Shown here: positions 11,591 through 21,618 of the stretch, in pieces | Layout: the number at the start of each line of letters is the position of its first letter | How positions within the stretch are numbered: position 1 is the stretch's first letter | Assembly: GCA_033439255.1 (NCBI GenBank) | Contig: CM065881.1 | Coordinates: forward strand, 2,046,001-2,110,000 | From: Hericium rajendrae | Lineage: Eukaryota > Basidiomycota > Agaricomycetes > Russulales > Hericiaceae | Length of the DNA stretch: 64,000 nucleotides | Direction of reading: 5' to 3' | Notes under the pieces: generated by a model | Database searches by the model: none | Seen by the model: the letters and a program-made list of their open reading frames with translations, nothing else | What the model was told of the DNA's origin: nothing | Translations under genes and position numbers: made by a program

Positions 11591-12507
11591 CGCAGGTAAG
11601 GGCGATACTGACGCAAAATAAGAGCGGCGACAACCTAGAGCAAGAAAGTATGCAGAGCAAGTGGCAACTGTACCTCTGGTGAATCATGTGGATGCGCAGG
11701 CTGTTATCTTGAACAAGGAAAGAAGGCGTAGATTAAGTACTATGCAGAGCCGTGGCCGGTGTCTTATTCTAAAGATAATATGGATACTAACGTGGGAGAC
11801 TTTGCTCCCCAGCGTGTACAGCGTGAGGACGTATAGCGTCGCATCTGGAGCTGAGCGCTGAGGTACAAGTTCTAATGAGACCGTCGTCCAACAATAGACA
11901 ATGCCTTCCATGCAACTTACCGGGACAGAGATCTACATTGACGACGGTCACCACACTACTTCAGTCTTATGCCTCTACTTGTTGGTTGTAAATCTGCCGC
12001 CGTAGACTGACGAGGAACCGACGACCGATAAAAGTGCTGCTGGAGTCTCGCTGATCCGATGGGGTCGAAACTAGTCAGACTGACAATCTCCATCTGTGAT
12101 ACACTGCAACTCAGCTGCATATCCCGACGGCAACTTACCTACCATTGACATGATGATCATCTACAACTCGGTCAACTCGTATTTGCCGGCTTTCGTTGTG
12201 CCGAAACAAGTAGCCCCCTTCTAGCTCCCGCCGGAGTTCGGATATACAGAACTGCGTTGGGGTCGTGCAATGGGCATAGCCCGGCCGAACCATCGAACTT
12301 TAGCAACAGAAAAGCGCGGTTAGCACGTCTGGAAGACATATCATTATCAAACACGCACACATGAAACACAGGGAACCGGAGCCTAGCTCGCACCTCGACA
12401 TTGATCAACGCCCAAGTGAACGGTAAAATAGATTGCCCACTTCATTTGTTCCTTTTATCTTCTCAATGGCATGATCCCAGCTTTACTATCCATGCGCGAG
12501 GATGAGA
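11591..12507. other. Conserved module spacer, copy 2
   Basis: Diverged copy of the spacer at 6612-7548. The right end (about 12170-12470) aligns with 7150-7520 and 14710-15000, including ACACGCACACATGAAACAC and CACTTCATTTGTTC. No gene is called. Confidence 0.5.
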
Positions 12508-14246
12508 TTATATGGCAGACGAGGACGACTCTGCAGCACCCCGCATATCCCGTATATCATCCATCCCGACCACTCATTCGGTATTCATAGCTTCCGTATA
12601 CCAGCTATTTCTGCCCTCCTCCAGACCATGAACGGCATGCAGTTTGGTCGATGGACTGCTTACAGATGCCCCTGCTGGCGCTGGATGGGAAACCGATGCC
12701 AGCTCGTAAACAATGATACCGTCGGTATGTGTGGAGGCCTCGTATAGATTGAGCATCAGGCGAGACATGAGTGTGACCGAGATGCTACGAATTGGTCAAA
12801 TTCAGGCATATGTCCACAAGTGGTCGAGATGGAAGCGCAACATACCAGGTTGCCAAAGTTGAGAGAAAGCCTTTCAGGACGGGCTGATATGATTGTCAAT
12901 TCTAGTGTGCAACGAAAAGTACGGAGGCAAGGAACAGACCTCCGCGAGCTGCAGGCATCCTGTTAGCTTTGAAAAAGTGATAGCTCAAGACGTACATAAA
13001 AAGTCAGGATATTTGCGACATTGCAGACTACCATGGCGCTGAAAAGAACCATCAATCTACTCGCAAAGCATCATAAGACGATAACGGATGATAGAGGCTT
13101 ACGCAAAATATAAAGCACCTGTGATATGAGGCCATCAGACAAGCTCGAAAAAGTTAGCATTTGAACTAACCATCCCGGAAAATGACGTCTGTCAACTGCG
13201 GTCCCTTCTCACGAACATTCTCCATCATACACTCTCGTCGGGTCTGCAGCGTCTTCAGGATGGTGAGCACAAAGATCGTGAGATCGAACGCAGCTTGCGC
13301 CTCCCAAAGTATCGCCAAGTCTGATACACCGTGGTTGGAAGACATTCGCATCACGACTTATGCAAGATGGGTACGTACGCACACCTCTGGAGATAGGAAT
13401 TAGATATAAGGCGAGTTGGAAAAAAAAAACGGGGACTCACGCGGAGGACGAAACAGCCTCATGGCAACCGTGTACATCAGGGGCCTTGGTGTTGTGTTGG
13501 TTGACAAGAGCCCACTAGATTCGTCTTGCATAAGTCAAAACAAGAGAGCATCAGCACGAGACTAGACGTACGCCACCGAGAGCAGTCATCACAACGGCCA
13601 CGCAAATCATGAAACAGGTAATCCTTCGAGAGCAATCGTACAGAGCATATGTTCGCAAGGCAAGAAGTACTGTGTAATCGTGTCCAGTGAGCCTTGCAAC
13701 ACGGTCGAAGCATTGTTTGACATACGGCATACGACGATTTGATTCGCTATAAGAAGTAATTGTCGAGCAATCGTGTATGCATGGCACCTGATAAACAAGA
13801 CATGAGCCATTTCTTCAAAGACCTATGATGACTCTCGGCGAACCTCTATCGTGATGGAGGGAACAAAGACTGTCAGCAAATACAAAAATATTTCAATAAA
13901 TAAACCCACCTCTTCAGATTTTGCCAAGCTAGAGAAATCGACCATGGCGATTGCAACATTCCCGAAGAACGGAATATACCGATTGACGAGAAACCATAAA
14001 GCCGGTCTCGAGAGCGGCTTCCTCAGCCAGACGCGAGTAACTTCCGTAGGAAGAGTGATGATATAGTCATAATAAAAGATAGCTATCGATAAATTGAGCG
14101 ATGCCTAGCTATGAGTAAGTGAAGACTCACTGAACGCAATAAGTTTCGCTCTGTCGTACGCGATTGTCAGTCAGGACTATGATATGCGCGTCAAGCTAGC
14201 AATTGATCACGACTTACGCCACCTCGAGATCCGCGATTGAGCCCAT
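12508..14246 (-). CDS. DUF6533 multi-span membrane protein, copy 3, early stop
   Basis: Third paralogue, most diverged. The start reads MGSIADLEVAAKLIAF, then TIFYYDYIITLPTEVTRVWL, RYIPFFGNVAIAMVDFSSLA, and later ARQLLLIANQIVV and ALRTYALYDCSRRI. The helix DLAILWEAQAAFDLTIFVL and basic TRRECMMENV follow. The last exon starts SRLMLNLYEASTHTDG. A TGA at 12574-12576 ends the frame after AMNTE, but the same frame continues as VVGMDDIRDMRGAAESSSSA to a second stop at 12508, clearly matching the acidic tail of the other copies. So the protein has lost its last 21 residues or so. Whether it still works is unknown, because the membrane domain is unaffected. Confidence 0.72.
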
Positions 14247-15036
14247 CGGAGGTAAGGGTATCAACAATGAGGCGATCTGAGCGGTCAGATATCAGGAAGC
14301 CTAAGATAGGAAGCCTGAGATACGAGGGCAGAGCAAGTGTTAAATATGCCTCCGGGAGATATCGGAATGTGCAGAGCTAAACAAGGAAAAGAAAAGCAGA
14401 AGCGGGGATGGAGTAGCGTGATGAAATTTCCAGATTTATCCTTTCGCAAGGACCCGAACATCATTGCCTTTGGGTTAGAAGTATCGACAGTGAGGCACAA
14501 ACCACGTACACTGGTGAAGTTTCATCAGTACATCAGCTTGTTCCCGTGGGTCGCGAGTTGAGATCAGAGGATCACGCGAAACGCGAAACGCGAAACGGGG
14601 AAGACCGAACGGCGGCCAGATCATGTTGCAGGTATTTGTGATTTTGACGGGCTGTTTTTTTTTTATCCTCTAACGCAGCATTGCTGCTATAGTGACGCGA
14701 ACCATTGATATGGTGTCCACTTACGACTCACGGTCAACTCGCACTTGCTGAACTGTTACATTGTGTCGCAATGAGCAGTCCCCCTCAGGGCGACCAACAA
14801 ACTGGACAGCTTCTCATCGGACCACTGATGCTTATAGTTAACAACGACACTGTTCGATACAGCAAGCACATCTGGAAAATACATCGTTAACACACATGCA
14901 GACACGAAACGCAAAGGACAGAAGATCAGGACGTACCTCGGCATCGACAAACACCAACAGATTGATGTGATACACTACTTACTTGATTTGCTTCTTTCTT
15001 CTCGATCACACAACCATGTCCACATCCTTATCTAGG
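14247..15036. other. Conserved module spacer, copy 3
   Basis: Spacer between DUF6533 copy 3 and the intact kinase, similar to the other two spacers in its right half. A direct triplet GAAACGC/GAAACGC lies near 14578-14595. No gene called. Confidence 0.5.
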
Positions 15037-17499
15037 TCAGTTGCCAACCAAAGCCTCCAGCAGCACCTTCACGCCCCATGCACCAGGGTCGGGCACACGC
15101 TCGCTCTTGAGCCTGTCTCCCTCGACATACGCACTGCGCCCCGCCTTCGCCTCCACATCGCGCGTCCCCTCCGCCGCCTTAGCCGCCGCCGCAACGGCAG
15201 CGCTCGCATCCGCTAACCGCCCGCATCAGCACACGCATCACTGAAACAAACGCATAACGCACCAGGCTTCGCCTTGAACGCCTCCACGAACGCCGCGAGC
15301 GGGTCCACAAGCGTGCGCGACGGCGGGCGCGCCCGCGTGTACGTGTACAGGCGCGCAAGCGCCGCGTCGAGCGCGGCCGCCCAGATCTCGGGCGTCGCGA
15401 CGCCGGGCTTGCCGCCCGCCGCGGCCGTGAGGCCTTGCGCGAGCGCGGAGAAGAAGATGGAGTACAGCGCGCCGCTCGTGCCGCCCATCTTGTCGACGAG
15501 GATGCCCGAGATCGCGATCGACCCGCCGACGACGTCTTCGCCACTCACGCTGCCCTTCTGCAGCGCGTCCAGAATAGCTTTGCAGCAGACGTCAGTGAGG
15601 ATCACGCGGATGCTCATGGGTAGAGCGTACCGTGCGCGCCGGACTGCAGCGTCAGTCCGCAGTCGCCGTCGCCCGCGATGTTGTCCATTTGCGTGATCTC
15701 GGGCTCTGCCTTGTCGATCGCGCGGCATGCGCGCTCCACCGCAGCGTTGAAGGCAGACGGGTCCTGCGCGCGCAACTTGATAGTGTGAGCCGCGTGAACC
15801 GGTGCCGTGGCCTTTACAGCGGGGACCGGGTCCCCTTGCACCGCGGCGACGAGCGCCGGGGGCGCGCCGGAGGACCACTTCCAGCCGGGGGCGGCGGTGG
15901 GCGCGTCGATGAGACGGAGAAGTAGGTCTGCCGGGGGCCCGGGGACGGACTTGGACGGAAGGAGCAGAAGGGTGATCGAGAAGCCGGGCATGTTCAAGCT
16001 CGTCTATATGAAGGCCGGTCAGCTTCAACGGAAAGACAGGATGAGATATCTGCTCGTACCATGAACGTGCCGCTCAACACCCTCTGCACGAGCACTTGTC
16101 TGCCCTCGAGGCTCTTCTCGACCTCGCGCACGATGGCTCCGAGTTCAAGCTCGCTGAGACCTCCGAGATTGTTGACCATGAGAACGAGCTCATCGTCTTT
16201 TCCCGTCAGCGGGAGGAAGGAGCGCTCGGGGTCAGTGGTCGACATAAGGAGGTCGAGAAGCTGCTGAACGAGGTCGTGCAGCGAGGGGACTGGCGAAACA
16301 CGCTTCGCGCCGGGTTCGTTGTGAATACCCATGCCAATTTCGATTTCGTTGTTGCCAAGCTGAGAGTCCGACGCAGCGGTACCGGGGACCTGCAACCAAG
16401 ATGAGGGCTCGTTTAGCGTGAATGGCGGTAAAGACGAAATGGCACGCGTACATGGCAATGTTCAGAGCCTACACCGATGGTCGCGGTATGGTTCGCGACA
16501 TATTCAGCGGTTTTATAAACATCGTCGAGACTGGCGCCACTACGGGCCAGGGCACCGGCGATCTTGTACACCAGGACAGTACCCGCGAGACCTCTGTACT
16601 AGCGGTTTAGCATATTTCCAGCACGCGACGGAGTGCCAGATATAATGGCGGACGGAGACGACTGTGTCGAAAAATAGACGAAGCGACCCACCTGCGACCA
16701 ACAATTGCACCCTGACTCCTTCCCACCGCAACATCATCGCCGACGACCAAGAACCGTACTCGGTCGGACTTTTCGGCGTGCTCGGCAGCGAACTGCTCCT
16801 TTGCAAGGCCGAAATTCAGTACGTCGCCCGTGTAGTTCCTTCGTCCTAGAGTCAATCCAATGATCGAAGTCGCTAGAAAATTCTTACTTGACGATGATGA
16901 GTGTCCTGCGGAAACGCAGTCAATATATGCGCATGTATATTGGAATGTTGACGTACCCCTTGTCATTATCGGCCACTTCTATGCCTCGACGAACTTGGTT
17001 CGGGCCAGGAGAGGCAAAGACGTTGCCACATACGGCAGCTGAGCGCCACGGCAGAGTAAGCCCCGCGTCTTTCAGATGGATTCATGCACAATTTACCACT
17101 CAGCATGCCATTGCCTGTGTTTAAAGCACATTACATGATGGGTTGCATTGAAGCGAAGAGTGTACTTACCAACGTAGCCTGCGTGTGCGGGTTCGTGGCC
17201 GGCGCCGCCACCGCAGATGATCGCAACCTTGGAGCGATCCGGCTCAGCGAGATAGACGACTGCGTAGGATCAGTCCATCGCGCTCGCTCTCTGTCCAGTA
17301 TAACCAAAACCAACCTTTTTGCTCCGCATCTAGCTTGACTTGTGGGTTGATAGTGCATAGACCCTCAAGTGACTCCGTCACGAGCGTAGAGGATGAGTTC
17401 AAGAAGTGCTTTGCTACACAATGATCAAGTCAGTCCGCGATCGCGTTGCATCTCGAATCTGAATGGCAGCCAGCGGCCACACGTACTCTGTATGCCCAT
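15037..17499 (-). CDS. Dihydroxyacetone kinase (DAK copy B), intact
   Basis: Cytosolic ATP-dependent kinase that phosphorylates dihydroxyacetone and often glyceraldehyde, feeding glycerol or C1 metabolites into glycolysis and detoxifying dihydroxyacetone. The first exon is 13 nt (ATGGGCATACAGA); splicing gives MGIQTKHFLNSSSTLV, as in other DAKs. The DhaK domain shows IICGGGAGHEPAHAGYVG, AAVCGNVFASPGPNQ, VKNYTGDVLNFGLAKEQ and VVGDDVAVGRSQG. It also has SEHCHVPGT, whose histidine covalently binds the substrate. The C-terminal DhaL domain has DNIAGDGDCGLTL, whose aspartates bind Mg-ATP, and DKMGGTSGALYSIFF. It ends VPDPGAWGVKVLLEALVGN. I could phase about ten GT-AG introns with all exons open, giving roughly 600 residues, the usual family size. 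Confidence 0.92.
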
Positions 17500-17585
17500 G
17501 ATGTAGCTCTAAAGAATGGGCCTTCTAGGCTGAGCAGGTGGCTTGGGAAGGATGAGACGAGGCCACTCCTAACGTCCCGCCTTGC

Positions 17586-17593
17586 ATTTATAG
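17586..17593 (-). promoter_or_regulatory. Possible TATA box of DAK copy B
   Basis: On the minus strand TATAAATG lies about 90 bp upstream of the kinase start codon at 17499, a plausible TATA distance in fungi. Nothing else confirms it. Confidence 0.35.
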
Positions 17594-17599
17594 CTTGGA

Positions 17600-18429
17600 G
17601 CTACGGAGAGCAGCTGACGCCCGACGCGAGCCTCGACTCAATAAACGCACGTCACCCGTCCGTGTCACGCCCACATCTCTCCCCGCCTTGCCCCAGAGCA
17701 ATCGCCAGGGCCGGCTTGTCACATCACAGTATTAGTCGGCACGACCGGTGCGCCCTCCCGCCTGGTGCCTGATTGGCTCCCTCTACGCATGCGTCCATCT
17801 CTGAACATAGCAAGCAGGCGATATCCCACACATGCCGTGTAGAAAGCCTCGATCTCTTCGATACCCAGACCGTAGCAGAAGGGAGGGAAGATGTCCTCAA
17901 GAAGCCTTCAAAACCATTCCCATCGGACCTGGACTGGAAGCAGCTCTGGAGTGTAGAGCCTGGCTTTACCAGGACAGCAATTCACGTAGATGTGCACGAG
18001 GTGACGAGCGGAATCGACAGTCGGTGGGAAGGCAGTCCTCTGAGGCGCAAGGTAGTCTCCATTGTCGACCTCACGCAGAGAGCGACTGTTCTTGAGGTCT
18101 AGGAACCAATCGGAGTGTATGGGCTTTCCAGAGGATCGATGTGATTTCCGAATGACGCGTCGGGAGTATGAACGCACTCACCGTCCTTATGTTGGGTCAG
18201 AGTTGTAGGATCATTTGCATGACGATGGAGTCGCGTCGATGCAACGTCGACATGAGAGAAAGCGCGTCGTCGCCATCGGATGCGTTGAGAACGGCACGGC
18301 GAAAGCCGGGATGCAACTTGCCTGAAATGCCCGTCGTGCTACTGGCTCGCTTACCATCAACTCCTGCTCATCCTACTCTGCCTCCTCCCTACCCTCCCTC
18401 CCCATCCCCCTTATCACAGCACTTCCACC
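17600..18429. other. Intergenic region, no gene recognised
   Basis: It separates DAK copy B from the cytochrome c heme lyase gene. Both strands stay open for 90-110 codons around 17773-18177; the minus frame contains HSDWFLDLKNSRSLREVD and the plus frame KPFPSDLDWKQLWSVEPGF. Neither matches a family I know and they overlap each other, so at most one is real. Pyrimidine-rich sequence just before 18430 (CCTCCCTACCCTCCCTCCCC) probably belongs to the next promoter. Confidence 0.4.
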
Positions 18430-19284
18430 ATGGGCCAGTCAGTATCATCTTCGCAGTCACCAGCAGCGTCGGGCGGGTGCCCCATCGACCACAAATCCCT
18501 GCCCAAGCCAGCGTCCTCGTCATCTGGCTGCCCGATCGACCACCCTACCTCCTCATCACCCAGCCACACTCCACCACCCTCCCAACGCCCCGCCGAATGC
18601 CCAATGCACGCGGAGCAGCTCGACCCCTCTACGCATCTCCCACCTCTCTCCCAAACCCCCGCCGCGCACCAGACCGCCGACCTTCCCACCTCGCGCGAGA
18701 CTTCTTCCATCCCGCGCGACACCGGCGCGCACTGGGAGTACCCCTCCCCACAGCAGTTCCACAACGCACTCGCGCGCAAGGGCTGGGAGACACCGGAGGA
18801 GCACGTCGAGACCATGGTCCAGATCCACAACTTCCTGAACGAGAAGGCGTGGGACGAGGTCCGCCGCTGGGAGGCCGCGGTCAACCCCGCCGAGCACCTC
18901 CAGCTCGTGCGCTTCAAGGGCCGCCCCGGCGAGCTCTCGCCCAAGGCCCGCTTCTACATGTTCGCGGGCTGGCTCCTGCCCTCGCGCTTCGGGTGCGTCT
19001 TGCTTCGTCTGCGTGCCTAGGCTGGGTTGACAGGTCCGCGATGTAGCTCCGAGCCGCCGTTTGACCGACACGACTGGATCGTCCGCCGGCCGTCGACGAA
19101 CGAGGAGGTGCGCTACGTCATCGACTACTACAGCGCCCCAGATCTGCCGGACGGCTCGCCCGTCTTCTCGCTCGATGTCCGCCCCGCACTCGACAGCGTC
19201 AGCAGCATCGGCATGCGCATACGCGCCGCGACGCAGGAGGCGTGGGGCAATGCGCCCAACGCTCGCCAGGAGGGCCGCTCGTGA
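18430..19284 (+). CDS. CYC3: Holocytochrome c synthase (cytochrome c heme lyase)
   Basis: This mitochondrial intermembrane-space enzyme attaches heme to apocytochrome c. Exon 1 (18430-18992) opens MGQSVSSSQSPAASGGCPID and carries three Cys-Pro heme-regulatory-type motifs: GCPIDH twice and ECPMH. The family signatures TGAHWEYPSPQQFHNALARK, GWETPEEHVETMVQIHNFLN and FKGRPGELSPKARFYM follow. Exon 2 (19047-19284) joins as SEPPFDRHDWIVRRPSTNEE, then VRYVIDYYSAPDLPDGSPVF and SLDVRPALDSVSS, ending QEGRS. One intron of 54 nt. About 266 residues, normal for the family. The histidine in the GAHWEYPSP region matches the conserved heme ligand. In the absence of a second copy I cannot say whether it serves cytochrome c, c1 or both. 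Confidence 0.93.
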
Positions 19285-19622
19285 GTGGGCAGCGCGGCTC
19301 GCATCATGATATCCACGACCCCCACTTTGATTTTACCCGGGTGCGATGCGGGGTGAAAAGTACGTAGATCCGGTCTGAGGATATATTACGATAATACATA
19401 TAGACACCACTTCCCTCTATCTCTTGGGTGGATCTCCCGACATACCCTGCTTTAGGAGAAAGATCACATGGAGACAGGTATGTACCCGATTATCAGGACA
19501 AACTTCGGCGGGGGGGGGCCTGGTCGGCTCCTCTCATGAGGAAATCCTTGTCATTAATTAACGAACGGCATATCGATACACTCCCCCGTCCTCGCATACA
19601 GATCATACATCCCCGCCCATTC
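19285..19622. other. Intergenic between convergent genes
   Basis: Shared 3' flank of the heme lyase gene (+) and the coiled-coil gene (-). Contains a G9 run near 19510. No gene seen. Confidence 0.5.
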
Positions 19623-20178
19623 TCAAGACCACCGGGCCCCATCCCGCCCCTCCTGCTCGATCCGCCCCGCCCATCCCGCCTGCTTCTCAATCCTATTCCT
19701 CAACGCCACGACCTCCCTCTCCCGCGCCCGCACCTTCTTCTTCACGCGCTGCAGCTCCGCCGTGAGCCGCGCCGCCCGCGCCTGCGCCTCGCGCTGCGCC
19801 CGCACCTTCTGAATCACTGCGCGCCACCCGTCAGAACCCCCTCGAACAAAGGTAAGGGAAGACCGCACCTCCATCTACACCTATCGGCTTGTCGCGGGAT
19901 AGCAGCACGCAGATCTGGTCGAGCAGATGTAGCTCGCGCGTCTCTGCGTCCGTCTGCAGTTCAGGTGCTGCATCCGTCTGCAGCTCTGGTGCTGCGTCTC
20001 GTTTAACTTCTGGTGCGGATATGGGAAGGGGTATGGGCCTCGTGTAGTTCGGGGTGTACGGCGTGTTCGACGAGCCGGATGCGACACTGCCGAAATCCTC
20101 CATAAGCGACGGGGATGAATAGCTGCTGAGTTCGTCTATGGGTTCGAAGGCTGAATAGCTGGGGGATGGGAGTGTCAT
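19623..20178 (-). CDS. Small coiled-coil protein of unknown function
   Basis: I do not recognise this gene. The N-terminal exon begins MTLPSPSYSAFEPIDELSSY and is rich in Ser/Pro. It contains a tandem peptide repeat (PELQTDA twice, then TDAE), followed by TRELHLLDQICVLLSRDKPI. An intron starts after GVDG; the next exon reads VIQKVRAQREAQARAARLTA, then ELQRVKKKVRARE and VVALRNRIEKQ, a strongly basic helix with heptad character, ending GARWS. About 165 residues. It could be the last part of a longer gene reaching upstream, since the next gene (20455-21061) lies close on the same strand. Confidence 0.5.
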
Positions 20179-20454
20179 AATCGGGCGAGTGGCTCAGCGG
20201 GACGGGCGTGATGTAGATGTAGGACGAGAGCTGTACGGCTTCAAGCGCCGGAGCGCACCTTGTTATGCGGAACGATACATTTATTGTTTTGTTGAGTGGC
20301 ACATCATGCATCAGTGAAGAAGCCAGGGCCCAAGAAAAGCGTCTTGTTCTGCATGCGGAAGGTTACGCTTACCGTCTGCAACACAAGACCTGGCTGACGA
20401 CCGAGCTTAAATTTGATTATTTGTTATTGTGAACTTATGATGATCGTAGCGAGT

Positions 20455-21061
20455 CTATTGTATGCTTTGTGTTGTATACGGACAGCACTCATCCGGGCTT
20501 GCGATAGCAGCAGGCTCACGCTCGCGACACATCGCGGTAAGCACCCGCGCAGGGTCCCCAATAGCCTTAGTTGTTTTCATCCTCTGTATCATCTTCCCCA
20601 TTGCGAGCTCCTGCCTGGCATGCCACTGTGCTTGCAACCGACGAGCGTAGTTCGCGTCAGAGTTGCCGTTCATGTACGTATACGCCTTCTGGAGTCTGAT
20701 ATATAACAGTGCTGTACAAGCCCGGGCAGAACGTGAGTCAGATGTGAATCCACGCGCGGAGACGAGAAGGCTGCGTACCATCCATGAGCAGGTCCTCTCT
20801 CGTCAGTCCCTCGCCGACGTCCGGGGTCAGGTATAGTTCTCGGCCGAGCTGGTAGAACAGTTCGTTTTCTCTCTCGACGGCGTCAGGAAGTGTGGGGTCT
20901 TCCGCACTGGACTGCGTGTCCTCGAGTGCACAAGAGACAGGATCCCTGCAGATACGGGTCAGTGAATTTCACGGGTGGGCGGGCATGGTTTGAAAGACGT
21001 ACGAGACTTCCGGTAGCGAGTCAACATGTGAGCTAGCGATGGGGCAGACGTCCGAATCCAT
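20455..21061 (-). CDS. Small protein of unknown function, three exons
   Basis: Exon 1 starts MDSDVCPIASSHVDSLPEVS. Exon 2 continues in frame through an acidic stretch and ENELFYQLGRELYLTPDVGE to LTREDLLMD. Exon 3 joins as ALLYIRLQKAYTYMNGNSDA, then RLQAQWHARQELAMGKMIQR. Both junctions have clean GT-AG signals and keep the frame, which supports a real gene. No family recognised. The 3' end is uncertain: a GT after GDPARV could splice onward, possibly into the coiled-coil exons at 19623-20178. Confidence 0.5.
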
Positions 21062-21618
21062 GCTGTAGTACTGAATAACGAGTATTCAGGTAACGGGTGA
21101 CGGTATTTATGCAGCAGCTCGCTTTGCCATCAGCGGCCAGATTGCTCCAGGAGCGGCACTTGGCTTAGGAGAAGCGCATGGGCTGATCAAAGCGGCATGG
21201 TCAACATGTCGAGAAACTTGGATAAGGACAGTTGTTCGCGATCATCGGCAAGCTGTGTGGCACGTCAATTGCAGGCGCATAGGAGACCATGGTAACAGTA
21301 TGTCAAGGCGACGCTGCTCGAGAGGCTCAAAGTGCGGGGAAGACCACGTTGCGCTGTGGCCCGGACGTTTGAAATTGTAGACTTGTTGTGGACGCTCGAT
21401 GATTTGAAAATGCGCGATGCCGCGGCCCACGATCGTGATGCGCGACGATGTGTCGGCAGGCGTCGGCCCGCCGTCGGGAGCAGGCGTGGGAGAACATTTC
21501 CCAAATGGCAGAATGAGGGAGCGGAGAGGGCGACGCGTCGGGGAAGGAGAAGGAACAAAAAAGGCGCAGGCACAAGCAGCGGGGAGTACATAACAGCGTC
21601 TACCGTACTCTCTATGCT
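21062..21618. other. Divergent intergenic region before the ubiquitin protease
   Basis: No gene recognised. Short antisense frames at 21265-21624 have no family resemblance. It presumably holds the promoters of the unknown minus-strand gene and of the ubiquitin protease. Confidence 0.5.

Noticed and set aside
17773-18177. Overlapping 90-110 codon frames near the kinase promoter
   Set aside because: Neither strand gives a recognisable protein and the two exclude each other.
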